From positions 113,084,176-113,148,175 of the forward strand of contig CM060897.1 of NCBI GenBank assembly GCA_030762935.1: 64,000 nucleotides of DNA, in the 5' to 3' direction. Below are positions 33,501 to 46,059 of this stretch, one piece after another. The translations under genes were made by a program, and so were the position numbers. The DNA comes from Hymenopus coronatus (Eukaryota > Arthropoda > Insecta > Mantodea > Hymenopodidae). How positions within the stretch are numbered: position 1 is the first letter of the stretch; each line of letters opens with the position of its first letter. The notes under the pieces are model-generated. The model searched no databases, was not told where the DNA came from, and saw only the letters and a list, made by a program, of their open reading frames with translations.

Positions 33501-34039
33501 TTAAGGACCAAAAAACTTTTCAAGAGATAGGTCAAGAAGTTACATTACTAAAAGCAATCTCAGCACCATCACAATTGATATTTGCGAAAACATCTTCATT
33601 TACAGCAATAATGTCAAAGCTTTGAATTTGGTAATTTTACCACCCGTTGTCATTCTACTAATAATCCAATCAACATACAGAAGTCACACTATGAATTTCA
33701 CATAAGCAAACAGTTACAGTGTTTCTCTCAAGAAGTCATTAGCTCGTTTTCGAAAGAAAAAGTAACTGTACTCCAGGTCTGTCAGATGGCAGGAGGATCG
33801 CATTCCAATTATTTGTTTCCAGACAGCAAACAAGCTGAGGATATGAGAGTCTATCTCTCGAAACGCATCTGTCTACACAACATCCATCAGTGTCCAGCGA
33901 AGAAGTTTGAAATGAAAATTTTTTCTCAGTAAAACCAATAATAAAATCGTCGCTTTTAATAGTGCGTTTTTATAATAATAAATACAAGAATTGATTTTTC
34001 ACGTGTTTCTGTACTTAAATATTTTTTTCCCCCACTTGT
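33501..34039. other. Unique stretch
   Basis: No gene or known repeat seen. Confidence 0.3.
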
Positions 34040-34590
34040 CTCTATCCATCCATTTCACAACTTCCAGTCACTTTCTATAATTCAAGTCCAATTTCCTGCA
34101 TCCATGAGTTTCGAGGTCTTCCGTTTGCTGTTCTTCCAGGTGAACTCCATTCCTATGTGTTTCTCCTTAAACTATCTTCATTAATTTTTCTGACATGTGC
34201 ATACCTACTCAGCTATTTATATCTTATATAGTTTAATATTGAACGCTTAGTATTAATTTTCTCTTATGACATAATTTCTTATTTTTTTTCCAATGTCTTT
34301 ACATCCCTCTGAAAGCAATTTCCATCGGCATAGGTTTAAAGTATAAGTTTTTGTTAAATCGCCATGCTTCAGCTCCATATGTAACAGGGCTCGTTATTAT
34401 TGTATTGCATATTTGAAATTTATTTTTCTTACTATATGACTGTTTCACAGGATAAAATTCAGCTTTGACGTTGTAGTTTTACCTTTATTGATTCTATTCT
34501 TAATTCCATTTTCAAGACTACCTTCTTTATTTTTACCACCAAATACTCAAATTCGTCACATCCTGTGATAAATCCTCATTAATAATAATA
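34040..34590 (-). pseudogene. LINE reverse transcriptase C-terminal relic
   Basis: Minus strand: TIITSPVTYGAEAW (34340-34420), the conserved block after the RT active site, and then YAHVRKINEDSLRR, GRTANGRPRNSWMQEIGLEL (34070-34210). This belongs to the RTE/L2/Jockey-like part of LINE diversity. Many stops. Confidence 0.7.
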
Positions 34591-34607
34591 ATAATAATAC
34601 TATTACT

Positions 34608-35340
34608 GTTTGTCTACCTCTTCCACACGTTGTGGGACAGATATGATTTTCTCCATTGTCGTCACGAATTTATGGAATAAACAAAATGTCCCCAACTTCT
34701 TCATATGACGTAAACGACGACATTCAGCTCCGACCTTGTGGGAAAAGTTCGAATTACTCATTCCTTTTGCTCTTCGGCGGGCTATAATGGGAAACAGTTC
34801 TTCTATCTAGCTAGAAGTTCGCTGAGGGTCAGATCATCTTTAAGAGCACAACGAAGTTTCGCTACGAGGCCGCCAAAGGGTAAGCAATAGTGGGCTTTCT
34901 TTCGGCTTCGGCTAAATTGTGAGATTGAGTAGGTTTTAGTAAGTCAAAAGTGTTATTAATTTGAAAAACCCAATTTGATATTCGGGAATTAGGCGTTTAA
35001 TTCATTGCAAGATTTAGTTTTCAAATTGTGAATTCAAAACCTGTAACTAACAAATGTAACGAATGTAAAACTTATTCTAAGCAAAGTGCATTAACAATAA
35101 ACTCGGTTATATCTTGAATGGTTGTTTGTTAAAATATATAAAGCTAATAAATTGTGACACTCACTCAGTGTTTGCTTGGAGTTTCCTGGAATTTTTCTCC
35201 CTAGGCCTTTAAGGAAACTAGTGTTTTTTTACGGTTAACCTTGGGCTGTTGTACCTTAGTTATTTGCTAAGATAATCAAGTAAATAATAATATTAATAAT
35301 AATAATACTACTACTAATGATAATAATAATGTTACTAATC
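34608..35340 (+). repeat. Repeat C, copy 1
   Basis: An unnamed ~640-bp repeat starting ACTGTTTGTCTACCTCTTCC. It includes GCTCTTCGGCGGGC, GTGGGCTTTCTTTCGGCTT and AATTTTTCTCCCTAGGC, and closes with TGTACCTTAGTTATTTGC and an AAT-rich tail (35285-35340). The second copy is at 55065. The 3' microsatellite tail suggests LINE or SINE 3' DNA. Confidence 0.75.
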
Positions 35341-35394
35341 CCTGCTGCCGTAATCACCAAATGTGTGTGACCGGCTTGCTTTGGAAGTTATAGG

Positions 35395-35717
35395 TCATTG
35401 TTGTTGTGCATTGTGACAGTGTAGCGTCGGCGAGTTTTTTAACATTGAATCTGCGATTGTTGCACCTACATGAGTAGACAAGTGTTCTGAAAGTTGTTTG
35501 ACAAAGAACCCGCGCATTGCCAAACCTGCGGTGGTATGCACGTGCGATGCTTCTAGCAACTCATCGAGAGGCACAAAAGGAGACAATGAATCCCGCAGAA
35601 AGTTCAGTTTCAACCGGGAATGCATAGCGTGCAGCAGTTTAATGAGTTCGACGGGAAATTCGTAGTAGCCATCGCAACGAACGTCGCAACCAAAATATAC
35701 GGCAGAATTGTTAAGGA
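35395..35717 (-). other. Unidentified 107-codon open frame
   Basis: The minus frame is open from about 35717 to the stop at 35395, longer than its first ATG suggests. It reads FGCDVRCDGYYEFPVELIKL and then RDSLSPFVPLDELLEASHVH, GFFVKQLSEHLSTH. Composition looks protein-like and differs from repeat frames nearby. No family recognised. It could be an exon, a retrocopy piece or transposon coding DNA; splice sites are not convincing. Confidence 0.35.
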
Positions 35718-35935
35718 AGCATCAACTATAGTCATTATATGTGAACAGGTTTTCATTTGCAATCAGTGCAAGAAATAAAGAGTAGTTTTTACAGTAATAA
35801 AGAAGAGTTTTTGTTATGGTAATAATGATACATAAGCATTTAGCCACCCAACCAGTGAAGCCCCGGATTGTGATTTAAAATAATTATTTACTATAAATGC
35901 TCTAATAATAAAAAGAAAAAAAAAATCTGATGTGT

Positions 35936-37061
35936 TCAATTCTTATGATTTTCTCTAAATATCTGTATCATATTATTGTTAATACGTTTATTCTTCTATC
36001 CACTTCACGATAATCGAGATTAACATTAACAGAAAGGAACTTATTACTTAGTTCCTTATAAGTAGAAGGGAAATAAGGGAATACACTAGTCTAAAGTTAC
36101 AGCCAAATGTTTTAAAATGTGGTTGCTATGGGATTGAAATCGATTTCTTCACGTGGCCTGCTGTTGATAGGTTTCCCGCAAGAGAACATGTTTAACTAAC
36201 TCCATGGCACGACAGCTCACAAGGAACCTTGGCCTACCGCCCGGCCGCTGCATCCCCCATCTCGGTCCAAGACAGACGTCATGGATCGGGTGCAGTATTG
36301 GTGGGTGGTCAGCGCCTTGAATCCCCCCTCCGGTTAATGCGGTCCTTACGATCTGGAGCTGCTACTTCTCCATCAAGTAGCTCCTCAATTGGCCCCCCCC
36401 CCCTAGGGACCTCACGAGGCTGAGTGCACCCCAGACCAGGTCTCCCAGCGGGGGAACAATCCCCACACCGGTACCGGGAATCGAACTCAGGTATCCCGAT
36501 TGCTAAGCAGCTGCGCTACCACCGCGCTAAAGAGACGATGCTGAGAAAAGTTATACGTATTTTAAAACTGAAAGCAATAACAAGGAATATTTGGGAAACT
36601 ATCAATTAAATGAAAAAAATGTATATGACATAAATTGTGCATTCTAAAAAGTTTTACATATTTTGTGTAATAAGTATTGGTCTTATATCTTACGATTTAC
36701 CAGCTATTCAAAATTTAGAGAAAAAAAAATGAGAATAAAGAGCTCTTCAGAGGCTATTCCCAGAAAATTCAATAAGAGAAGCTAATCAATATCGTTAGAA
36801 CTATTTTTGAGAAAATCAAACATTTCCAAAAATGTTCCATGCAAAGGGTAGTGTGGTGGGATTATTTTCTTTAAAATCTGCATGTCACATTCTTGGAAGA
36901 AACTGAACTTACACACACCGGGACATTTTTTATAAAAATCCATTTTTTGGTTTCAAGGGGACCCAAAAATATATTTCTGTTGAAATCTCGGTATTGAATT
37001 TTTGGGTGCAATAGAATACCTTCTACATACACTATGTACATAGTACATTCAGAAAAAGCAA
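35936..37061 (+). repeat. F1 copy with SINE-D inside
   Basis: Head TCTGATGTGTTCAATTCTTA to tail CACTATGTACATAGTACATTC...GAAAAAGCA. SINE-D occupies 36199-36538. Confidence 0.85.
36199..36538 (-). mobile_element. SINE-D, tRNA-derived
   Basis: Second copy of the 26635 element: CATGGCACGACAGCTCAC, CAAGTAGCTCCTCAATTGGC, and a minus-strand tRNA-like head with GCGCGGTGGTAGCGCAGCTG. The box B equivalent reads GAGTTCGATTCCC. Confidence 0.9.
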
Positions 37062-37433
37062 TAAGTAGCAGACAGGTTTGGGAAATTTGCTTAACGACCA
37101 GGATACGAGTGTGCTGGAAAATGAACTCATTGTTGTGCAGTAACTCAAAACACATTGCATGTTTCCTCTTGAGCTCAAATGGTTAATCCAAACACCCCCC
37201 CCCCGTATAATATCATCAAACCTACTATTCCTCGTTGCATACTAATCTTCCACTTCACACTCCATACATCATCTCTCCAAGGAAACTCCCTGTAATAATA
37301 ATTGTACATTCTCAATTGCGCTGTATGTTTCCACACATTTCTCCTTCTACAGGTCTCTCTCTATATTTCACTCTATCTCATTTCCATATTACAGGAGCCT
37401 AGAAGCCAATACAATTGTGATATTGCAACATTT
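37062..37433. other. Unique stretch
   Basis: No gene; a C-run at about 37192-37203. Confidence 0.3.
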
Positions 37434-38312
37434 TTGAAACACATGTGTTGTATTCGCATGACTTTATCTACCTATTCTGTAACATATTATTTTTGCAAAA
37501 GCTTATTAGGTACTTTATTCACGTAGTATAGAGAAAGTACTGTATTCCACTAATAATTCGGTACCAAGATTTCACCAGAAATGTTTTGAGGTCCCCTGAG
37601 TCCGAAAAAACATTTTTAGAAAAAGATCCTTTGATGTGTGTCCCTGTGCATATGGACACGATAACTCACAAACGAAAAGTCAGTAAAATAAGAAATCTTG
37701 GTATATCAAGTTAAGTATCTTCGAAGACTTTTAAAAAAATCCCCCCATCCAAAACTACCCTTTATATGGGACATTTTTGGAAAGTTTTGATTTTCACAAG
37801 AATAGCTCCAACGATTTTGATTAATATACCGTATTTAAAGATATTTTCGCAGCAAATAAAAAGTAAATCTTGCATTTTCTGGCAATATCCTCTGAAGGCC
37901 TCTTTATTCCGGATGAATTTTTCTATATTTTGCATAACTAGTAAACCGAAAGAGATAAACAAAAAAGTAGACGTTAAATTACACAATTTATGTTATATTT
38001 ATTTTTTGTGGTGTTGATCGTTTTGGAGATATTACCGTTATTGATTTCAGTTTTAAATGCTTAAACATTTCACATACGGGATTTGTTAAATCCTGGCAGT
38101 GCAAAGAAAAGGATTCCATACACATTAAACTAGGTTTTAAAAGCTGTGACTATCGTTTTAGCCTAGTTTATACCATTCTTTCCTTTCTACTTACAAGAAA
38201 GCATTTCTGTTAATGCTTATTTGGTTTAGCATAAAGTAAAAAGATGAATTAGCTTTTTAACACTAATTTGTTACAGAGATGTAGAAAAAGTCATGGGAAT
38301 GGAGCACATGAG
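37434..38312 (-). repeat. F1 copy preceded by a short inverted head fragment
   Basis: 37434-37525 is a plus head piece (CACATGTGTTGTATTCGCAT). 37526-38312 is a minus F1 from AGTATAGAGAAAGTACTGTA to AGTCATGGGAATGGAGCAC; its palindrome is lost. Confidence 0.8.
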
Positions 38313-38560
38313 GATTCTAGAAAAAGGTCCTTGAGTGTGTATGTGTGGACAGTATAGCTCAAACTTGGTATTTAAATTCAATATCTTTTCAGAAAAATAC
38401 CCCTACCCCTAACTACCCTTTAAAAGGAATATTTTTTGAAAATTTTTATTTTCTCAAAAATTGCTCTAATAACTCTGATTAAAATACTGCATATTAAAAC
38501 TATTTATATCACAAATAAAAGGTATATCTTGATTTTCTCGGAATAGCTTCTAAGACCTGT
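38313..38560 (-). repeat. F1 core fragment
   Basis: GTGTGTATGTGTGGACAGTA, AAACTTGGTATTTAAATTC, CTAACTACCCTTTA and CGGAATAGCTTCTAAGACCT. Confidence 0.75.
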
Positions 38561-38561
38561 C

Positions 38562-38615
38562 AGGCTTCTGAGCCCTAGACATCCGCTTGTAAATCCTATA
38601 TACGTGGAAGGTAAG
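38562..38615 (+). mobile_element. SINE-E end fragment
   Basis: CAGGCTTCTGAGCCCTAGAC and ATCCGCTTGTAAATCC match, inverted, the non-tRNA end of SINE-E at 27943 and 43527. Confidence 0.6.
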
Positions 38616-39219
38616 ACGATTAAGTAACGTTAAAAACACATATTTTCTATCATTATTTCATTAAACAACGTTTTTCTCAAAACTATAGTTTCAAACCTTC
38701 AAAATATTCCATGTGTCTCAGTAAAATTTCCCAGACTGTAAAATAATTCCTATTATTATATCACAAAAGACAAAATTATGCTAACACTATTGTAATTTTA
38801 CAAAATGTGTATTTTTATAAAAAAGTGGCATTTAGGGATTAAAATTTCTAACTCTTTAAAATTATTAATAACTTATTAGTCAAAGTTATTGCAATATCTC
38901 CGTCGAATTTTTGTTTGTATCGTTCGAAGCTCCAATTCAGAAAATGGCCACCAATTTTCTAAAATTTTGAGGCAGTAGAAAATTTTGATTACGCAGTATA
39001 TTTACATTATAAAATGTCTGAAATAATAGATATCTTGCAAAATATTTATCCAATTTCAATGGAATTTGGTACTCATATTAACACAACAACAATAGTTTTT
39101 CTGAAATAAGGATTTCAGAAAAACTATACAGAAGTATGAAAATTTGAAATTTCACTCCCAGGGTCCCTTAAATATTTTAGCTTTCCTTTGTATACTTATA
39201 TTTATTTTTCCATGTTACA
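38616..39219. repeat. AT-rich stretch with perfect hairpin
   Basis: Unassigned AT-rich DNA. At 39092-39127 a perfect 16-bp stem (ATAGTTTTTCTGAAAT and its complement) closes a 4-nt AAGG loop. Confidence 0.7.
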
Positions 39220-39300
39220 GGTTACCATGATAGCTCATTTGCCTAGAGCAACCGACGGAAACCAGAAGACCCGTGGTTCATATCCCTTTATTGTATTGAA
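39220..39300 (+). mobile_element. tRNA-like SINE fragment (SINE-A related)
   Basis: GATAGCTCATTTGCCTAGAG (box A region) and CCGTGGTTCATATCCC (box B). Degenerate and short. Confidence 0.5.
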
Positions 39301-39307
39301 TTTTCAC

Positions 39308-39990
39308 TTCCTCTACACGTACAATGTACATAGTTTAGATATATAGAACACCTTGTATTGCACCCAAAATATAGATAACGAGATTTCATAAATATTTTGA
39401 GACGCCCTGAATAAAACATTAGAAATATGTCAGTGTGTGTGAGTGTGCTTGTGTGCATGTGTCTGTGTGCAGAATAGCTAAAGCACGAAAAACATGTTAA
39501 ATACCAAACTTAGTATTTAAGTTCAGTATCTTCCAAGGATGCAACATGAAGATTTTCAAGAAAATTCCCCCCCCACCAACCATATGGAAAATGTTCGAAA
39601 ATTATTATTTTCTCAAAAACTCACCAATAATTTTGCCTAAAATATCGAATATTAAAGATATTTACGAGACAAATAAAATGTATATGTTGAATTTTCTGGG
39701 AATAGTCTCTGAAGACTACTTTATTCTGGATGGATTTTGCGGAATTTTGTATAACTGATAATCGTAAGACATAGACAAACACTTACTTAACAAAAATATG
39801 GAACTCGTTAAAACTCGCAATATACGTTATATAATTTTTTTCATGGAGTTTTTAATTATCACTGTAGCCTATAGTACTTCTGCTAATATTTTCTCGATCA
39901 GCGTGAAATAAATAGAATAGTAAGCGTTTTAGTTTAATTTGTGTCGGAGAGGAGAAAATTATGTGAATGCAACACATCAGTTTTTTTTTT
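39308..39990 (-). repeat. F1 copy, internally shortened
   Basis: Minus orientation: ACTTCCTCTACACGTACAAT tail, GTGTGCTTGTGTGCATG repeat, CCAAGGATGCAACATGAAG, and head TTATGTGAATGCAACACATC. The segment before the head is deleted. Confidence 0.8.
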
Positions 39991-40229
39991 TCAATCTGAT
40001 TCTATCACATATATCAAGTGGATGAAACGACGAACCCAGTCAGCGAGAGAGGAGAACAATTCATGCAGAAAGACAGCTACTCTAAAATTCAACCAAGAAT
40101 ATCTACCTTCCTTGCACACTATACTGTTGTTGTATTTTGGAATTCTGGTTCGATATCTATACCTTGTGTTTGAAACCGGTGCCTATATTTTTTATCAGGG
40201 TCACCTATATTGTTTCTAATATATTTTAA

Positions 40230-40490
40230 CGAAGACGACTAGAACTCAGACTTTTAGGGAGGGTACTGCTCAAGGCACGCTTTAGTACGCTGAGCACCGA
40301 GGTGGTGATACGGATGATACATGGAATGAAGATGGAGCACCGGTGGAATGCAATGGTGGAGAAACCAAGAACCCTTCGCCGCTTTTCATCACAAATCCTA
40401 CATGTGCTCGCCTGGGATTAACACAGTTTACCTTTATGATCACTCGGCCTCGGCGCGGGCCATCTCAGACTTCAGTCTAACTGCGCTTGG
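40230..40490 (-). mobile_element. SINE-F, degenerate
   Basis: GGAGCACCGGTGGAATG, TCATCACAAATCCTACATG and GCTCGCCTGGGATTAACAC parallel the clearer copy at 46880. Box B is mutated. Confidence 0.45.
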
Positions 40491-41094
40491 GCCTTTTTTT
40501 GTGTATACCAAGACTTTGGTTTGGAGCGATGAGGACATAATTATTCATTCGCTCCGTTGTGTAGGTACATTGAGGTGAAGGACAACGCTGCTACTTGATT
40601 TATATGACATATCTTTGCATAGCATTTCAGTGCTGACACTCTGATAAAAAACGATAATGATTATTTTCATGGAATACAATCAAAATTCTTTATAGACCAC
40701 TTATTTATATTTCCACAGTATTATTACAGTATAAATAAATATATTTTTTAAAGTGTCAAAAGTGAAGGATTTGAACTTGTAAATTGATTATCTTCAATTA
40801 TTTCTTTTTTGTCAAATGTTTTTTATAACTTTTACATACTGGTCAGAATTGCAGTGGTTTTGGATGAAAATCTTCATCTAGACGCAAAATGTCTCTTTCC
40901 TCGTCCACATATTCAAGCAACTTTTATGTATTTGTGTGTATGTGTGTGTACTTACATCTCTGTACTCTACAGAGGCGATTGGCAAATTTCTGTTGTTGAC
41001 GAGTGTCTATCGCGTTGCCATATAGCTAGACTGGAAAGGTGGACGTAACGTCATACGCGGGGTATAGTTCAGGCACAGACAGCATGTATCAGAT
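40491..41094. other. Unique stretch
   Basis: No gene recognised; frames of 76-79 codons lack motifs. GT-rich tract near 40933-40953. Confidence 0.3.
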
Positions 41095-41430
41095 CTCAAG
41101 GCAATGATATGGCAGTGAAGTTCGAGATCTAATGATGAAAAGAAGAAAAAGTTTCGTCGATTTCAATGCATGTGTAGAACAATCCAGCGAGCATTGAAGG
41201 TTAAGATGAAAGCAGAAGCTCAATCAAATTTTGTAAGGCCAATACTGATGTATAAAAGCGAGACATGGGTGACAAACTATCGAAATACAATAAAATATTC
41301 TGAAATGAAGTTTCCAGGGTAAGTGAAAAAATACTCTCTAAGAAACAAACAAGGAAACAAAGATACAAGGTCGCTATTGAACATATTTGTGTTGAACGAC
41401 AGGATCTCTCAAAATAAGAGATGGTGATGG
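41095..41430 (+). pseudogene. LINE ORF fragment
   Basis: Broken plus frames: RFQCMCRTIQRALKVKMK, then FVRPILMYKSETWVTNY, EMKFPG and LLNIFVLNDRIS. The order matches the region after the RT domain in insect RTE/Jockey-like elements (LTYGSETW, EMKFLR). Confidence 0.65.
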
Positions 41431-42020
41431 TGATGATTACATCATGATGCTGATGATTGGTGTTTAAAGGCGCTCAACTTCTAAGCTCATTAGCTTCCTT
41501 AGAAAATAAAATCCCGGCTAAAACCAGAAATAAAAACACCATGAAAATAAAATCAATAAAGTCCCAGCAGAAACAAGAAAGAAAAAACACCATTAAAATA
41601 AAATGTAGAATAAAATGGCAGCCAAAGTGACATACAAAACCTGGGGAACGTAACTACTAATGGCACAAGCCAGAGATGAATCTTAAAAACAACAAACAAT
41701 GGAGGGAAAGGCTTATAAAGATAATTAAAACTGCATCCACAGGGCATGTTCGTGGGTGATAAAAATCTAAAAGCTTTACTTACAGCTCCATTGTCAGCCG
41801 TCAAGCATAAAAACCAATTAAAATTAGATTGTTAGAGCATATGTCACTTTAGATAAAAAATTAAAAAGCTTGTCCACCGTTCCGGTATCATCAGCAAGGA
41901 CATGCAGTCGCGGAGTGGCTCATAGTGGTGCTAGACGAGCACACTTTACAAACATATGTTGAACAGAAAACACTTCGCCACAGAGCGAGCGGACAGATAG
42001 GTCGAGGTTGTTTTTCAAAA
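41431..42020. repeat. Unassigned repeat-like stretch
   Basis: GATGATTGGTGTTTAAAGGC and GCTCAACTTCTAAGCTCATT resemble a repeat motif I associate with polyneopteran insects. The rest is A-rich and non-coding. Tentative. Confidence 0.3.
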
Positions 42021-42023
42021 GAA

Positions 42024-42632
42024 TCTTATGTGTTCCATTCACATGGCTTTCTCTACATTTCTGCAACAAATTATTGTTAAAAAGCTTGTTCTTCTATTTT
42101 TTTCCATGATAATCGAGAAAAAAAAATGCAGAAATAGTCTTTTTACTTGCTTCCTTGTAATTAGAAGGGAAATAAGGAAATCCACTAGGCTAAAGTGATA
42201 GTCAATTTGTTTAAAAGATGGTTGCCATGTGATTGAAATGCCAGCAGTTGAAAATATCCGCATGAGAAAAGTATCTGTAAGTATTTTAAAGCTGAAACAA
42301 ATAACAAGGAATATCTCAAAACCGATCAACTCCACGAAAATGTTTATGACATAAATTGTGTGTTTTAAAGACCTCTTCAAGTTTTTTATAGTAAGTTCGT
42401 TTACCTCTTCGGTTTACCAGTTATGCAAAGTTACGCAAAATTCATCTAGAATAAAGCTGTCTTCAGAATCTAGTCCCTGAAAACTCAAGATATACATTTT
42501 GTTAATCATGTAAATATCTTTGATATACGATATTTTAATCAAAATATAGAGCAATTTTTGGGAAAATAAAATTTTTGTGTCGCATCCTTGGAAGATACCA
42601 ACCTTAAATACTAAGTTCAATATAAGCTGAGC
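42024..42632 (+). repeat. F1 copy lacking tail
   Basis: Head TCTTATGTGTTCCATTCACA through core to CATCCTTGGAAGATACCAAC and TACTAAGTTCAATA; microsatellite and tail absent. Confidence 0.85.
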
Positions 42633-43526
42633 TTGGTTTTAAAGTAAATGTGAATTATACACAACTGTAAGGTTCATCATATGAAACATGAACAAATTTA
42701 TTCTCCTTTGATTGTTTATCTTAATTGCAGCGCAGATGAATGAAAACTTCTATATTGTATCAAATACCTCTTTATTTGGTTCAAAAATGTTTACAAATGA
42801 TATTTATTTGGTTGGTTGCATAACACTTCTGCAGTAGAATTTTTGCTCGCTAGTCTGCTGCGGCCAAAACAGGCTCTCTTGGCTTTGCGACGCTCCCTTT
42901 TAGAGCTGTCGATGACGTGGCCAGAAACTTTCTTAAGAAGAGGTCATTTTAACACGTATCCATTTCGCCCAGGTGTTGCATTCCAAGGCCTTTTGGTTTC
43001 TACCGCTCTACAAGTGTTCAATTCTCGAACAACAGTGTGCAACAATGACAGTGGATTATGAAAAGAAGCCGACCACGCAGTACAACAATTGCTATAAGGT
43101 TGATAGCAAGTTGCTCACACACATGCAGCGATTACAGGCACAATATTTTAGGTACCTAGTAGTAACACGCAATCACTATACCATAGCTCCCCATTCTAGT
43201 TAACCAAATATCATTAACATTTATTGTGTTTAGGTTACATATATAGCTATTTACTAAATCATGTACTGTTACTTAAACTATATTAATTATCCTAATATAA
43301 TAAGTTTGTGTACCGTTTAGGTACTACATTCTAAAGCTCCGTGGCTGTTAACGAATGTAATCCTTAGGTTTGCGCTATCTATTCCATTCAAATCTCTGTT
43401 TTCTCTCCTTTTATCTCTTTCTGTTTTCTTATCTACTTTTCTTTTACCTTTCCCATTTCCTATTTCTTCTCTTTCCTTTGCCATTCACATTTTTATTGGT
43501 ACGAACTCTCGAGTACTATCTTAATT
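42633..43526. other. Unique stretch, pyrimidine-rich end
   Basis: Two open frames at 42816-43203 have no recognised motif. 43380-43500 is T/C-rich. No gene call. Confidence 0.3.
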
Positions 43527-43908
43527 CGTTTCGTAGTCGGCTTACCCTTCCCGTATTTTAGGACTGACACCCCTCTAGGACTTACAAACGGATGCCTAGG
43601 AGTCAGAAGCCTGCTGAAAGGCCAACTGTTCGAGATCACAGAATGGAGATCCTGGAACCAGTGGTCTGTTCGTAGCCAAGCATGAGCGTGAGGAAGTGAA
43701 TGATATGAAATGCAAGCAAAATGGATGATAGGAAAGATGATGGTGGAGCAATTGTTGGAATGAGTGGCGGGGGAAACCGGAGGATCCGCAGAAAACCCGC
43801 CCAGACGCCCCTTCGTCCACCACAAATCCCACATGCGAACGCTTGGGATCGAACCCGGGCCGCCTAGATGGGAGGCAAGCGATCTAACTACTTGGCCAGG
43901 GCTCCGTC
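43527..43908 (-). mobile_element. SINE-E, tRNA-derived
   Basis: 382 bp. Minus-strand head has GGTTAGATCGC-like A region and GGGTTCGATCCC. The body shares ACTTACAAACGGATGCCTAG with 27943. Flanking duplication is ACTATCTTAATT / ACTATCCTATTT. Confidence 0.88.
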
Positions 43909-44160
43909 ACTATCCTATTTGTGTTCCGAAATTTCTTTCTTCCAATTTCTTTTCCCTTTACCTTCAGTTAAACAGTCCACAATACTGACTTTCTCCCCGC
44001 ATAAAATACAACGTTCTGGTTCATTACTTCTTATCCTTCTCAAAAGTATTGCTCCTGTCCTCATCCATACTAATCCTTTTCTGTCTTGTTTGTTGCATAT
44101 ATCTACATGCTCCTCTCTTAGCCATTCTTTCTTTATTTGTCTGCATAAACACAATTACCT
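43909..44160 (-). pseudogene. LINE ORF2 C-terminal zinc-motif relic
   Basis: The minus frame reads KEWLREEHVDICNKQDRKGL, VWMRTGAILLRRIRSNEPER and CILCGEKVSIVDCLTEG, a decayed version of the CxxC...HxxxxC C-terminus seen at 23400. SINE-E landed next to it. Confidence 0.6.
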
Positions 44161-44994
44161 TTTATCTTTATTTCACCTCAAATTTCCTGTTTATATATGT
44201 ATTCTATGCTATACTCACTGAATTCCACAATTATTAGTAATTATCATAAGAATTTGGTTATTTTAAAGCTAATTTTTTTTTTGCCATGCGTGAAAATGAA
44301 TTTCTGTGTTACTTTCATTAGGCATTACTAATATTCCCTCACCTTACTTTTTGTTGTCCGAGATACTTCACCAGCGCCCTTCTGGGAATATCTCAAAAGT
44401 ATCGTTTTCTCTTTTCTTCTTTGTCATCAACCCCACTGCCCTATGTGGCACAGGAAAAGCTCTGCTTTGTGTCATCTTTACCTCAGGCAAGCTTTGAAAC
44501 TCTGAGTCCCTCATTATTACCGTTTACTTTGTACTAACTTTTATCTGGGCCTTCATTCTGTCACTTGTATAGGGTATCTCAGGGATGTTGGATCGCATTA
44601 ATAAACGTGTATTGAAAACCAGCTCAACGTACAGTGATCCAAATGTCTCTCTTCTAGTCATTCAAGACAGATTCAACAACCATCTTCTGGAAATAAAATT
44701 ACATAGACTTCTATTCAATAAGAACCCTATTCGTTTATCGTAGGGTAAGGGTCTTAATGGAATTGTTGTAAAAGAAGGTTATAAAATTGCTAAACTCTCT
44801 GCCAAATCCAACATCGAGTTTAGCTATTCTTTATGTCAAAATTAATATATTTGACGAAATACTTAGTAGAGGTGGAATAACCTCAGCTTAAGTGAACAAT
44901 TTAGTAGCTGTATATCCGGCTCTGACTGTTTCGTGTTCGAGAGACGTACAGCTGTCACTACTGTGTACACATGTTTAAAAAAAATCTGACGTGT
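44161..44994. other. Unassigned stretch
   Basis: T-rich then mixed sequence; no confident repeat or gene. Confidence 0.3.
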
Positions 44995-45814
44995 TACACT
45001 CACATGACTTTCTCTAGCTGCTCTACAAACTTCTTACAAAAGATCTTCTTTCTACACCATGCTAACCGAGATAAACATATTACTTAGTTCCTTATAAGTA
45101 GAAGGGAACTAAAGGAATGCGCTATGCTAAAATGTTTTAAAATATGTCATTAGGCTATTGTCACTGCAAATCGGTTCTTTGCTTAGCTGGGAGTAGGACA
45201 AAGAAAAACGGACACTTTCTCTCTGAGAAAAGTATAAGTACTTTACAGCTGAAATTAAGAATAAGGAAAAGCTCAAAAACGGTGAACTCCACGAAAAAAA
45301 TGCGTATGACATAAATTTGTATTTTAATGAGATCTACATCTTTTGTGCATTACGTTTTTGTCTATCTCTTATGGTTCACTAGTTATGCAAAATTCAGCAA
45401 AATTCATCCAGAATAAAATCGTCTTCAGAAGCCATTCCCAGAAAATTCAAGATATACATTTTATTTTTGATGGAAATGACTTTAATATTTGGTATTTTAA
45501 TCAAAATCGTTAGAGCCATTTTAAGAAAAACAAAATGTTCGAAATATTTTCCATGTAAAGGGTAGTTAGTGGCGGGGGACTTTTTGTTGTTGAAAATCTT
45601 CGTGTCGCATCTTTGGAAGATACCAAACTCAAATACCAAGTTTGGTATTTAGCCGTCTTTTCGTTTTTGAGCTATGCTGTTCACAGACACACACACACGA
45701 ACCTTTCTCTGAAAATGCTTTTTTTTATTCAGGGGGTCGTAAAACATGTATCGACTTTTTGGATGCAATACAGTACTTCTCTATCATGCAAACACGGGAC
45801 TGGAGAAAGTGAAA
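44995..45814 (+). repeat. F1 full-length copy
   Basis: Head TCTGACGTGTTACACTCACA to GACTGGAGAAAGTGAAAA. The microsatellite is short (ACACACACACGAACC) and the palindrome is degraded. Confidence 0.88.
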
Positions 45815-46059
45815 ATGAAAGCTGTAAGCTTAATTGTAACAATAATTACAATATAACGATAACTGTAAGAATAACGCAAAATTGTACACACACACTAAAA
45901 ACCAACCTCACCTAGATTAAATCAAACACTCTTTACGACACGAGCACCTTTTACAAGAGAATTGTCAAAAAGCCAGTGTCAGCACTACGATTTTCTTCGT
46001 ATTATCCTGCGCTATCGCTTCTGTTCGGTAATTTTCAACACGCCATTTGGAGATTCAAA

